This document shows positions 33,823 to 41,872 of a stretch of 64,000 bases of DNA, piece by piece (positions within the stretch are counted from its first letter, which is position 1; each line of letters starts with the position of its first letter). The notes under the pieces were generated by a model. It had not been told where the DNA came from and made no database searches. It was given only the letters and a program-made list of their open reading frames with translations. The position numbers were made by a program, and so were the translations under genes. The stretch spans positions 153,114 to 217,113 of the forward strand of contig DAIDBD010000007.1 in NCBI GenBank assembly GCA_027310305.1, written 5' to 3'. This stretch comes from Herminiimonas sp. Lineage in GTDB: Bacteria > Pseudomonadota > Gammaproteobacteria > Burkholderiales > Burkholderiaceae_D.

Positions 33823-36078
33823 CTACCAGCGATCCACCGCACACGTGAGTCCTGTCGGAGTCCATACCAACGACACGGCGGGAAGGCCGCCAGCATCCTC
33901 GGCGATGTTGCGCAATGTGTTTCGGTCTATGCCCGAGTGTGGGCCGCCTTTCGGGTGGCTGTGCCAAGTTCCGATGAAGGCGAGATACCCCAAAGAGGCT
34001 CCATTTGCCGTGCGCAAATTCTGAACAAGTCCATCCGTTCCGAGGACGAAGCGGGCGGCCTCTCGAATGCTGTCAGGCGGTGCGTCCACGATGCCCGCAA
34101 TAGTGATGGTTCGATTTTCAAACGAGATGCGGCCGACCAAGGCTCCGCCTGTTTCCAGAGCGCCCCAGCGCAACGCATCGGCATGGATTGTTTGCGCGAC
34201 CGGGTGCAGAATCCGAATGTTCCAGCCACCATCGTCAGCTACTTCGAGCACAGTGGTTGGGCCAAGGCCGGCGCGGGTCCATGCCATGCCGAGGCCTTCG
34301 GCATCCGAGATCCCCGCGCAAAGCATCGCTTCCTTCGGAAGCCCGCCAACGAGCCAACGTTCCAGTTGCAGGCCCGCCAGTGACGCAGAACGAGAAACAA
34401 CGGCATCAGACATTGGCATCGTCAGTGAACGGCAGTTGTCACCCACGAAAATGCGCGTTGGCTCAGACGTATCACCGGCAATCGACGCACGCAGTTCCGG
34501 CACAAACCGGCAGCACTCGAACAAGAATGCCGTGAGGTCGTCAACCCGACCGGCGCGACCAGGTCCTTCAAGCAAAACCGCGACACAGCGGCCCTGACCA
34601 TACATCGCGATCCGTACCAGGCGAGCAGGAGACTGGTTCAGTGCTGCTGATTGTGTTTCTGCGGCTAGCACCTGAAGTGAGGCCGTTGCGTCCACGATGA
34701 GGGCTGCATCCTGCGGAACGGTTGTGGCGAACTGTGCCGGATCGACCAGGAGGGTCACAGCGTCGATGTCGAACGCGCGCGATTGAAGATGCGACAGCTC
34801 CTCAAAGGCCGTCTTCATCAGCGCCGACTTCCGAGGTGGGACCAGTACTGATGCACGCTCAATGAGTGCATGCCGTGCCGCGTTGTGAGGCGACATGGAC
34901 TCGTTGTCGACGAAGGTCATTGAGCCGAAACCTGCTCGCCCCAGTTGCATCGCGATTTTCGATCCCACACTTCCACAGCCGAGTATGACCAGTGGCTGCG
35001 ATGTGGCTGCTGGTGGAATGCCGGATGTCCTTGCCAGCAGTTCGGGAGACAACGCATGCGCGTGAAAGGCCGGGTGAACCGTGGCGTTTCGCTCCAGGAG
35101 CGCTTGAGCGTTGAGTTCATAGCGCACCACGTAGGGCAATACCTCAATACTTCTCCCTGGTGAACCCACAAGCGACGCTGGCCTTTGTACAGTCAGAATC
35201 ACAATCGCGTACAAGCCGTGCACCCAGCCGCGCGAGTCCTGCTGCATATCCAGGATCGAGCGTCCGTAGTAGCCGTCCAAGCTTTGGGCCAAAGAGTCGC
35301 GATCAATGCCGAGTTCCGCTGCTCGATTGAGCAGCGTCGCGAGATCGACAACCGTCTCCGGTTGGTAGCGTCCGACCACGTGCGGGTGGCCGTCGGTCAT
35401 TGGAGCCCGCGAAATGAAGGCCGCAGTATGGCCATTTCCCCACTTGCCCAATTTGTCGTTGTGAACATCCTGGTAGAACACAGGATCGTTTTGTGCGGTC
35501 AGTTCGGCATTGAGGATGGCGTATAGCCCGCCATCAATCGTCACGTAGCCTGCGGGAATTACCAGAATCGTGCCGTCAACGGGTGCGGCGGCCGCGACCT
35601 TCTCGGCACTGAATACAATGGTCGAAGGACTACTGTCTCGGCGCGTCGGCTCCCACCCCTGTTCCAAGTCCAGCAATGTTCCGGCCGCAGCCTTGTGCAG
35701 CCAATCGATCAACTGATCGATAATGGCGTCCAGGCCAAACCGATGCAGCAGCTCGTCCAGGGACCCCTCGAACAGGCAAGGCGAGACCAGCTCACCTTCT
35801 CGATGAGGGTTGATGTGCGGCAAATTGAGTGGGAAGTCCGCACGCAAGAAAGGCTTGGGCGCGGACAGGGGCCAATCACTGCCGAATACCAGCACGCATG
35901 TCTCGACAGCACGTACTCCGGTTTCGGAGACGCCATTACGCCGTGACCTGTTTGGCAGTTGGACGGCAACATCGACTTCTATCTGCGTCGATGCCGCGCT
36001 TGCCTTGGGCTCGCCAACGCGGATCAGGCCACGATGCCGCTGAAGTTGATGCAGTGCGTCCGCGATGGTACCCGTCAT
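33823..36078 (-). CDS. E2-E1(ThiF)-JAB triple-domain fusion, prokaryotic ubiquitin-like conjugation
   Basis: One 751-residue chain holds three ubiquitin-pathway folds. Residues about 1-135 look like a Prok-E2 domain with LPHINP and the candidate catalytic Cys101 in ELVSPCLFEG. Residues about 360-580 are an E1/ThiF adenylation domain: nucleotide loop ILGCGSVGSKIA (Gly367-Gly372), Asp391 in FVDNESMSPHNAARH with Asn399 and Arg402, Asp463 in IVDATAS, and candidate thioester Cys residues at 522-523 or 549. Residues about 620-751 are a JAB metalloprotease: Glu642, then TWHSHPKGGPHSGIDR with His706, His708, Ser715 and Asp718. The start overlaps the upstream MBL gene (ATGA). Such fusions are predicted to attach and remove a ubiquitin-like modifier. 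No ubiquitin-like gene is obvious nearby. Confidence 0.85.
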   Translation of the reverse strand: MTGTIADALHQLQRHRGLIRVGEPKASAASTQIEVDVAVQLPNRSRRNGVSETGVRAVETCVLVFGSDWPLSAPKPFLRADFPLNLPHINPHREGELVSPCLFEGSLDELLHRFGLDAIIDQLIDWLHKAAAGTLLDLEQGWEPTRRDSSPSTIVFSAEKVAAAAPVDGTILVIPAGYVTIDGGLYAILNAELTAQNDPVFYQDVHNDKLGKWGNGHTAAFISRAPMTDGHPHVVGRYQPETVVDLATLLNRAAELGIDRDSLAQSLDGYYGRSILDMQQDSRGWVHGLYAIVILTVQRPASLVGSPGRSIEVLPYVVRYELNAQALLERNATVHPAFHAHALSPELLARTSGIPPAATSQPLVILGCGSVGSKIAMQLGRAGFGSMTFVDNESMSPHNAARHALIERASVLVPPRKSALMKTAFEELSHLQSRAFDIDAVTLLVDPAQFATTVPQDAALIVDATASLQVLAAETQSAALNQSPARLVRIAMYGQGRCVAVLLEGPGRAGRVDDLTAFLFECCRFVPELRASIAGDTSEPTRIFVGDNCRSLTMPMSDAVVSRSASLAGLQLERWLVGGLPKEAMLCAGISDAEGLGMAWTRAGLGPTTVLEVADDGGWNIRILHPVAQTIHADALRWGALETGGALVGRISFENRTITIAGIVDAPPDSIREAARFVLGTDGLVQNLRTANGASLGYLAFIGTWHSHPKGGPHSGIDRNTLRNIAEDAGGLPAVSLVWTPTGLTCAVDRW

Positions 36079-37268
36079 GATGCCCCGTGCGGCATGGGAG
36101 TGCGCGCAGAGGTGATCACGGCGGCGGCCTTCGCTCCGGCTTCCTTCTTCGAGGGAGGCTGCACACCCTGAGCGGTGACGGTGAAAACGAGGGGTTCCAC
36201 GGATTTCTCGCTCGGGTATTCGCCCGTGCAGTAGAACTCGCCCTTTGCTTCGTCCACGATCGCCACGTACTCACGCTTTGCACGGATGCAGGGTGGATCA
36301 CTGTCGTCGTCTGCAATCGGCTTGCAACTGGCGACGATGACGGCGCCGTCACGGGTCTGCGAAAGCGCCTTGCGGGCATCGGCATCGAGTTTGGCCTTCT
36401 CGCCGTAGTCGGACCAACTGTCATAGGACAGCGAATGCCAGGAACAGTGATGCGGTGCCTGCATGATGTCGTACTCAAGTACATCGGTTTCGGCCTCGTG
36501 GCGCTGCCACTGGCGGTTCCAGATGAACACCTCAGCATCGCCACCGGTAAGGAACTTCGCGCCATCCGGCGTCTGTGCATCAGCGGCCAACGTGATGTTC
36601 AGGATCACGCTGGACTGGTTCTTCACCAAGCACTCTTCCTCTTCTTCGGCGTCCTGGGCATCCAGGGGTGCCAAAAGAGACGCAGAGAAGAATGCGGAAC
36701 TCTTGCCGTTAATCGTCGAGAAGCGCGTGTCCACCTTCCGCACAATCGAGGTGAGATCATCAGTTTTTCCGTCGATGTCCTCGCCCATGATCTGGATGCG
36801 GTCGCCGTTTCCGACGGCGAAGTTCTTGTCGCGGTTCAGTTGTACGCGCCGACGCGCCTCCGTATTGAATGCCTTGGCGTCGTCGCTCAAGGTGTGCGTC
36901 TTGCTGGCGCGTCGAAACACGATCGGGGACGACCACATTTCACGGATCACGATCTTTTTGTCCTTGTCGTCCTTCTTGTCATCCGGGTACTTGTCCAGCG
37001 GCCCCAGGTGGAAGTGTCGCGCCAGGCCTCGGCAATGGTCTTGGTCCGGGTGACTCAGCAGGAACGCATCAACATACGGCCTACCGCTCTCATCCTTCTT
37101 CAGTCGGTCGCGCAGATCCTTGGCCACATCGCGCGCATCCCCGTCAGGGTCGTCGGCGTCTTGCCTGATGTTTACGTCGATCAGCAGGGTGGTTGCGTCG
37201 AGATCGCCGAACTTGATGAGGGTCATGTCCCCGTTGTCGACGGGAAAAAATGTGATGGTTGTGGGCAT
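36075..37268 (-). CDS. Second metallo-beta-lactamase-fold protein of ubiquitin-like module
   Basis: The 397-residue product is the first gene of the operon. The core motif SHPDQDHCRG (His73, Asp75, Asp77, His78) and a later QAPHHCSWHSL give a full set of metal ligands. It differs from the first MBL protein by a Lys/Asp-rich insert (about residues 92-108, DKYPDDKKDDKDKKI) and an acidic EEEEE stretch near residue 205. The tail after about residue 360 (VEPLVFTVTAQGV, then Lys/Ala-rich) has no di-Gly end. The ATGA overlap couples it to the fusion protein, so the two act in one pathway. Confidence 0.82.
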   Translation of the reverse strand: MPTTITFFPVDNGDMTLIKFGDLDATTLLIDVNIRQDADDPDGDARDVAKDLRDRLKKDESGRPYVDAFLLSHPDQDHCRGLARHFHLGPLDKYPDDKKDDKDKKIVIREMWSSPIVFRRASKTHTLSDDAKAFNTEARRRVQLNRDKNFAVGNGDRIQIMGEDIDGKTDDLTSIVRKVDTRFSTINGKSSAFFSASLLAPLDAQDAEEEEECLVKNQSSVILNITLAADAQTPDGAKFLTGGDAEVFIWNRQWQRHEAETDVLEYDIMQAPHHCSWHSLSYDSWSDYGEKAKLDADARKALSQTRDGAVIVASCKPIADDDSDPPCIRAKREYVAIVDEAKGEFYCTGEYPSEKSVEPLVFTVTAQGVQPPSKKEAGAKAAAVITSARTPMPHGAS

Positions 37269-37280
37269 TTAGGTCTCCGG

Positions 37281-37341
37281 GTAGACGACCGAAGGATGAT
37301 CGCGTATAGTTAATGTACGACTATTTTTTATATCCGTCTAC
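37281..37341. promoter_or_regulatory. Nested inverted repeats in the divergent promoter region
   Basis: GTAGACG (37281-37287) pairs with CGTCTAC (37335-37341), and inside lies ATAGT (37306-37310) with ACTAT (37320-37324). The 89-base space between the MBL gene and the WYL regulator gene is AT-rich around TTTTTTATAT. The symmetric sites fit binding by the dimeric WYL regulator, controlling both directions. Confidence 0.5.
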
Positions 37342-37357
37342 TTTTTAGGCGCAACTA

Positions 37358-38260
37358 ATGCAAGAGCACCCTGTCACTGCCGCCGATCCTGCTGAGCCCA
37401 AGGGGCTAAGTTGGGGGTTGGAGAGCAGACTTCAATTCATTGATTTCCGTCTGCGCTGGGAGCGGCGCATCAATCGGATGGATCTCATCGAGCACTTTGG
37501 CATATCGGTCCCTCAGGCATCGCTGGACATTGCCAAGTACATGGAGTTGGCGCCGAGCAACCTCACTTACGACCGCAGTTCTAGGACCTACACGGCAGCG
37601 CCGTGTTTTCGCCCGCTTTACCAACGAAGCTCGGCGCAACGCTATCTAGCGGAGCTGCTGGCGACCAAGATGGGAGTTGTCGAACCGGCGGCTAGCTTTA
37701 TCGGCTCTGCGCCGGAGATAGATTGGGCACCTTCCCCTTGGCGCACGATCAATGAACAGACCGTCGAAGCAGTGGTCCGGGCAATTCGACAGCAGGAAGC
37801 CATTCGGGTGAGCTACCAGTCCATGACGTCCTTGGACGAATCGATTCGCCTGCTATCTCCACACGCCCTTGGCAACGATGGTTTTCGCTGGCACGTGCGC
37901 GCGTTTTGCCACAAGCGCCAACGCTTCAGCGACTTCGTCCTCGCCCGAATCCTGCGCATCGAGGGCTTCGAACCGAGCAAAGTGGACGCCAGCCAGGATA
38001 CGCATTGGCATACTGTGCTAATGCTGGTGCTTGCTCCGCACCCCGATTTGCCCGCGGCCAAGAAACGAGTCTTGGAACTGGACTACGGCATGGAAGACGG
38101 AGAGGTCAAACTTCCATGCCGCCAAGCGTTTCTGTACTACACGCTAAGGCGTTTGGGCTTGCATACCAAGGAAGCGCCGGACCCTCTCGCGCAACAGATC
38201 ACGCTAAAAAATCGCGATGAAATCCAACCCTACATCGATGCTTTGACAGCACAGGCTTGA
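37358..38260 (+). CDS. BrxR-like WYL-domain transcriptional regulator
   Basis: The 300-residue protein has a winged helix (about residues 20-75, RMDLIEHFGISVPQASLDIA). A WYL domain follows at about 125-205 (AIRVSYQSMTSLDESIRLLS, HALGNDGFRWHVRAFCHKRQ), then a C-terminal WCX-like part. It is clearly related to the regulator of the BREX operon (51788-52702): both share the ELAP(S/G)N spacing after the wing and the NG(F/L)RWHVRAF block. It is divergent from the ubiquitin-like operon and is therefore its likely regulator. It is followed after 6 bases by a membrane protein gene. Confidence 0.87.
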   Translation: MQEHPVTAADPAEPKGLSWGLESRLQFIDFRLRWERRINRMDLIEHFGISVPQASLDIAKYMELAPSNLTYDRSSRTYTAAPCFRPLYQRSSAQRYLAELLATKMGVVEPAASFIGSAPEIDWAPSPWRTINEQTVEAVVRAIRQQEAIRVSYQSMTSLDESIRLLSPHALGNDGFRWHVRAFCHKRQRFSDFVLARILRIEGFEPSKVDASQDTHWHTVLMLVLAPHPDLPAAKKRVLELDYGMEDGEVKLPCRQAFLYYTLRRLGLHTKEAPDPLAQQITLKNRDEIQPYIDALTAQA

Positions 38261-38266
38261 TTTCCC

Positions 38267-39055
38267 ATGACAACAATTTTCGAACTGGTAAAGGATCCGT
38301 ACGAGCGCAAGGCACGTGTGGTTCCAGGGCTTCTCGTGGCTTTGCCATTGCTCGTCCCCTTGCTATGCGTCTACGGAGCAAAGCATCCTGTGCTTACCGG
38401 TGTAATTGGCTTGCTTGGCGGCTGCGGCGCCATTTATGCACTTGCAAGCGTGGCTCGTGGACGCGGGAAGAAACTAGAAGAGATTCTGGTTGCAAAGTGG
38501 GGCGGCATGCCCACAACCATCGCTCTACGCCATCGTGATAAGTTTCTCGATAGTGTCAGCAAGCAGCGCTACCACACGGCGATCACGGCCAAGCTGGGTA
38601 TTGTCATGCCGACGGCAGAGGAAGAGTCAGCAAGCCCCGACAAGGCAGACGACATATACATCGGTGCAACCAAACGGCTTCGCGAACTCACGCGTTCTAA
38701 CAAGCAGCTCTTGCTGAAAGAGAACATTGCCTATGGATTTCATCGCAATATGCTGGCAATGAAGCCCGTCGGTATCGTGTCGTGCCTCCTGGGTATCCTT
38801 TACGGATTGCTGATTGCAAAGGTTTTCCAGGTAACGCCTCCCCACTTTGATCCTGTGCACTTTGCCGATCCGGGGCTCGCCGCAGGCTTGACGTTGCTCA
38901 TTTCGCTGGCGCTGCTTGCCGCTTGGCTGCTGTATTTCGATCAGAGCGCGGTGAGGCGTATGGGGTTCGTCTATGCAGAACGCCTATTTGAGTGCTTGCC
39001 GTCGTTACCTTCTTCAGCCTCACGGAAAAAGCCACAGGGGGCACAGGGCGCTTGA
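38267..39055 (+). CDS. Unknown four-helix membrane protein, co-transcribed with WYL regulator
   Basis: The 262-residue product has hydrophobic segments at about 20-38 (PGLLVALPLLVPLLCVYG), 43-63 (LTGVIGLLGGCGAIYALASV), 165-185 (GIVSCLLGILYGLLIAKVF) and 203-225 (AAGLTLLISLALLAAWLLYF). These make two hairpins around a ~100-residue cytoplasmic region. The C-terminal tail is short, with Ser and Lys. I do not recognise a family. Location inside the defence island suggests a membrane partner or effector of the ubiquitin-like module. It is convergent with the end of the BREX operon. Confidence 0.75.
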   Translation: MTTIFELVKDPYERKARVVPGLLVALPLLVPLLCVYGAKHPVLTGVIGLLGGCGAIYALASVARGRGKKLEEILVAKWGGMPTTIALRHRDKFLDSVSKQRYHTAITAKLGIVMPTAEEESASPDKADDIYIGATKRLRELTRSNKQLLLKENIAYGFHRNMLAMKPVGIVSCLLGILYGLLIAKVFQVTPPHFDPVHFADPGLAAGLTLLISLALLAAWLLYFDQSAVRRMGFVYAERLFECLPSLPSSASRKKPQGAQGA

Positions 39056-39128
39056 ACGCACTACGCCGGATGCCGTTCTACTTCGCCAATTTGCTCGCTG
39101 CAGGAAGCGGCGTAGACACGAGCAATTG

Positions 39129-39848
39129 CTACCTTTGCCGCAAGGCGACGAACTGGTTGCTCGGGCCTTCCGACCGAAGGCTTAGATTCGGGCTGTTCGA
39201 CACCACGTATGCTAAGGGCCGCGTCAGGGTGAACGGGAACAACACCGGTAGCGACTGCAAACTGGGAACAGAAACGGGCTTGCCGGCGTAGCGCGCAGCC
39301 GCCTCGATCAGCCATGCCGTAAGTTCGTCGTTCTCGATCGCTGTAGGTGCAAGCCGGATAACGCGCTTGCCCTTCTCCACGCGCTCCACGGCGCCCCAAC
39401 TCGCCTGGCTCTGGATGACCATGTTGGTCATGCGCCGTGTGCCTTCGCGCTCCCCGTAAGTCTCACTCATGCGCCGGTGCACTTCGGCGGATGCGCAGTC
39501 GCCCTGGATGGCGGACAGGCGGCCCACCAATTCGGCCACCTTGCCGAAGAACGGGTACGTCGCAACAGCCATTCCCCAGCACAGCGCCGCGACGGGAATG
39601 TCCGAATGCGTCTTATGGATGGCCACGCCGCGATCCGCGTAATCGACAAGTTCGGCGCGCGGCTCTAGCCACAGACGGTTCAGTACGGTGCGTGTTTTCT
39701 TCTTGGCTTCGGCGCCAAGTCCGGCTGCATCGAGCAGTGCATTCAGATCATCTAGTCCAGCCGCGCCAGCACGAACATTCAGTGCGGCAGCCGCCCAATC
39801 AAGCTGAATGAACCGATCAAAGCCTATTTGAGGGGCTGATGAATTCAT
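39129..39848 (-). CDS. brxA: BrxA-like protein, last gene of BREX type 3 operon
   Basis: The 239-residue soluble helical protein is assigned to BrxA (DUF1819-like) by size, by features such as HKTHSDIPVAALCWGMAVATYP, and by its place after pglZ, as in the type 3 order brxF-brxC-pglXI-brxHII-pglZ-brxA. Known BrxA proteins bind DNA and are structurally helical. The start overlaps the pglZ stop by 4 bases. The C-terminal tail after LAYVVSNSPN is polar and could be longer than usual. Confidence 0.75.
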   Translation of the reverse strand: MNSSAPQIGFDRFIQLDWAAAALNVRAGAAGLDDLNALLDAAGLGAEAKKKTRTVLNRLWLEPRAELVDYADRGVAIHKTHSDIPVAALCWGMAVATYPFFGKVAELVGRLSAIQGDCASAEVHRRMSETYGEREGTRRMTNMVIQSQASWGAVERVEKGKRVIRLAPTAIENDELTAWLIEAAARYAGKPVSVPSLQSLPVLFPFTLTRPLAYVVSNSPNLSLRSEGPSNQFVALRQR

Positions 39849-41872
39849 TCGGTACCAATCACATATTTGACTTTCACAAAGGGCACGATCAACTCTTCGA
39901 CCGACACCCCGCCGTGGACTACCACCTGCTCGCCGTCCGGCACAAAGGCAGTTCGTCTGCCTGCGAAGAGGGGCATGAAGTTCGCGGGTAGTCCAGCGAT
40001 GTCCAACCTGACCGTGGTGGGATAGGCTGCAGCCGAATCGGCCAGCAAGTGTTCGCTGCGATAGACCCGAACGCGTTCGCCGCGCGTCTCTGCGATCACG
40101 CCCTGGTTGGGCCTGCCGACGCCGGTGGACTCAACGTTGCCGTGGTCTGCCGTCAGGTAGATGTGGTAACCCTTATCCAGCAGCAGCGAGAACAGCCGAT
40201 CGACGAAGCCGGTCGCCAACCAGTTTCCGATCCACATCGCTACGTCCTTCTTGGACCGCTCCTTGTGAAGCCGGTCATCCACCTCATCGATGACCAGGCC
40301 CACCACCTTCGGGCGCCGGTCATTCAAATCGGCTTCCAGCGCGTCGAGCTGATTGGTCTGACGCAGCGCGCGGCGATACATCACCTCATTTGGGTTGACG
40401 CCTTCGTTCTGCCAGAACGTCTTCCACAAGGATTCCTCCTTGTCCGTCCGATCGATCGAGTCGTCGAACTCACGAGGCTTCAGGCCAGAGAACAGTGCCT
40501 GGCGCGACACCGATGTCACCGTCGGCAGCCACGCGAACGCCGTTCCCTCATCGAACGCAAAGCGTTTCGTGCTGGCGATCAGCCGCTCCCGAATCTGCAC
40601 CCACTGGTCAAATGCCAGCCCATCGAATACCAGCAGGGCCACCTTCGCTTCACCCGCCGAACGCCGATGCCGCAAGAAGCGCGGAACGTGATGCACCATC
40701 ACCGGTCCCTTGGTGACCGGCTGCAAAATCAGGTCGGCGTAATGCTTGGCCGCGACCCAAGCCTGCAGCCGCTCGTCCGATTGCGCCTGCAGCGTCTTGA
40801 TACGGTCCTCGATCTGTTGGCCCATAACCGGAAGGTACTCCCTGCCTTCCGCGCCGGGCAGGGTATGTGTTCGAGCCAGGATCTCGCCGTAGCGCTTGGC
40901 GAACTCGCTCCAGTCCTTGTGCGAACAGCTTGCCGTGGGCAGTGCATCGATAAGACCGTCGATGCCTTTGAGTACCAAGGCCTGCAACGCCGCAGGGTCC
41001 TGGACAATGCCGGCCTTAATCCAGCTCGGCATCCCCACCGGGACACTGTGCACCGCCAGCGGGTGCAAGGTGCCGTCGAGAAACATGGAATCGACCAGCA
41101 CCTGGACATCGGAGTGATCGAAGGGAATCTGGATCTTGGCGACATACTCCGGCGGTGGCGGTTCCCCGGTGCGCGTGCCATCCAGTCCCAAGTTCGCCAA
41201 GTAGCGATACCACGCGTCCTGCACCACCCGCAGCAGCGCACTCTTGGACGCCAACCATGTGGCGACGGGCTGATCCGCGAACAGCCCTTTGCTCTGGATA
41301 ATGCCCGCCGCGTGTTGTGCGAATAGCGGCGGCAACGAGCGGTTGGCGAAGTGCATCCGCAGCAACTCGCGCCAGAAATCCACCGGGTTGCGAATTGACC
41401 GCGGCGTCAGTTGATAGACGTGTTCGAGGATGAAATCCTTCGACTCGTTTTCACCGCGCGCTGACTGCAACTCGGTCTGGTGGGCATGAAACAGACCTGC
41501 AAGATGCTCCTGCTCTACCTGCTGCACAGCGCTGTAGGCCAACCTGGGGAAAAGCTCCGCAAGGCTGAGCCGTACCACGCGCCCGTGGTGCACGATGTCC
41601 CACGGCAGCTCATTCGCGTCGGCGCTGCGCAGATGCAGAACTAGTGAAGGCGCCGGTCCCGGCTCACCGCGATCCCATGCGGCGCGATACCGTTCCTCGT
41701 ATTCCGCCCGGAAGGCAAACGGGTCCTCGTACAACATCACCTCGAAGCCCCGGTCGCGCAGCTCGGACAACAGCTTTTCGTCCAGCAGCACATCGTCGGG
41801 GTCGCAGGCCACCCACAGCCGGGTAAGGTCGGCCGTGAAGTGACTGAGAATGCGTTTTGACCACTGGCTCAT
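39845..41872 (-). CDS. pglZ: BREX-3 alkaline-phosphatase-superfamily protein PglZ
   Basis: The 675-residue protein has the PglZ domain in its C-terminal half. KVALLVFDGLAFDQWVQIRE (about residue 410) provides the first metal-site Asp, WLPTVTSVSRQALFSGL follows, and YHIYLTADHGNVESTG (about 570) carries the AdxG/DHG motif of the superfamily. The N-terminal half is helical and probably binds partners. PglZ is the signature protein of all BREX systems and is needed for host DNA methylation and phage exclusion. It overlaps both neighbouring genes by 4 bases. Confidence 0.93.
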   Translation of the reverse strand: MSQWSKRILSHFTADLTRLWVACDPDDVLLDEKLLSELRDRGFEVMLYEDPFAFRAEYEERYRAAWDRGEPGPAPSLVLHLRSADANELPWDIVHHGRVVRLSLAELFPRLAYSAVQQVEQEHLAGLFHAHQTELQSARGENESKDFILEHVYQLTPRSIRNPVDFWRELLRMHFANRSLPPLFAQHAAGIIQSKGLFADQPVATWLASKSALLRVVQDAWYRYLANLGLDGTRTGEPPPPEYVAKIQIPFDHSDVQVLVDSMFLDGTLHPLAVHSVPVGMPSWIKAGIVQDPAALQALVLKGIDGLIDALPTASCSHKDWSEFAKRYGEILARTHTLPGAEGREYLPVMGQQIEDRIKTLQAQSDERLQAWVAAKHYADLILQPVTKGPVMVHHVPRFLRHRRSAGEAKVALLVFDGLAFDQWVQIRERLIASTKRFAFDEGTAFAWLPTVTSVSRQALFSGLKPREFDDSIDRTDKEESLWKTFWQNEGVNPNEVMYRRALRQTNQLDALEADLNDRRPKVVGLVIDEVDDRLHKERSKKDVAMWIGNWLATGFVDRLFSLLLDKGYHIYLTADHGNVESTGVGRPNQGVIAETRGERVRVYRSEHLLADSAAAYPTTVRLDIAGLPANFMPLFAGRRTAFVPDGEQVVVHGGVSVEELIVPFVKVKYVIGTE

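Noticed and set aside
33823..36078. CBASS type II (Cap2/Cap3) assignment
   Set aside because: There is no CD-NTase cyclase or effector gene nearby, and E2, E1 and JAB are fused in one chain with MBL partners.
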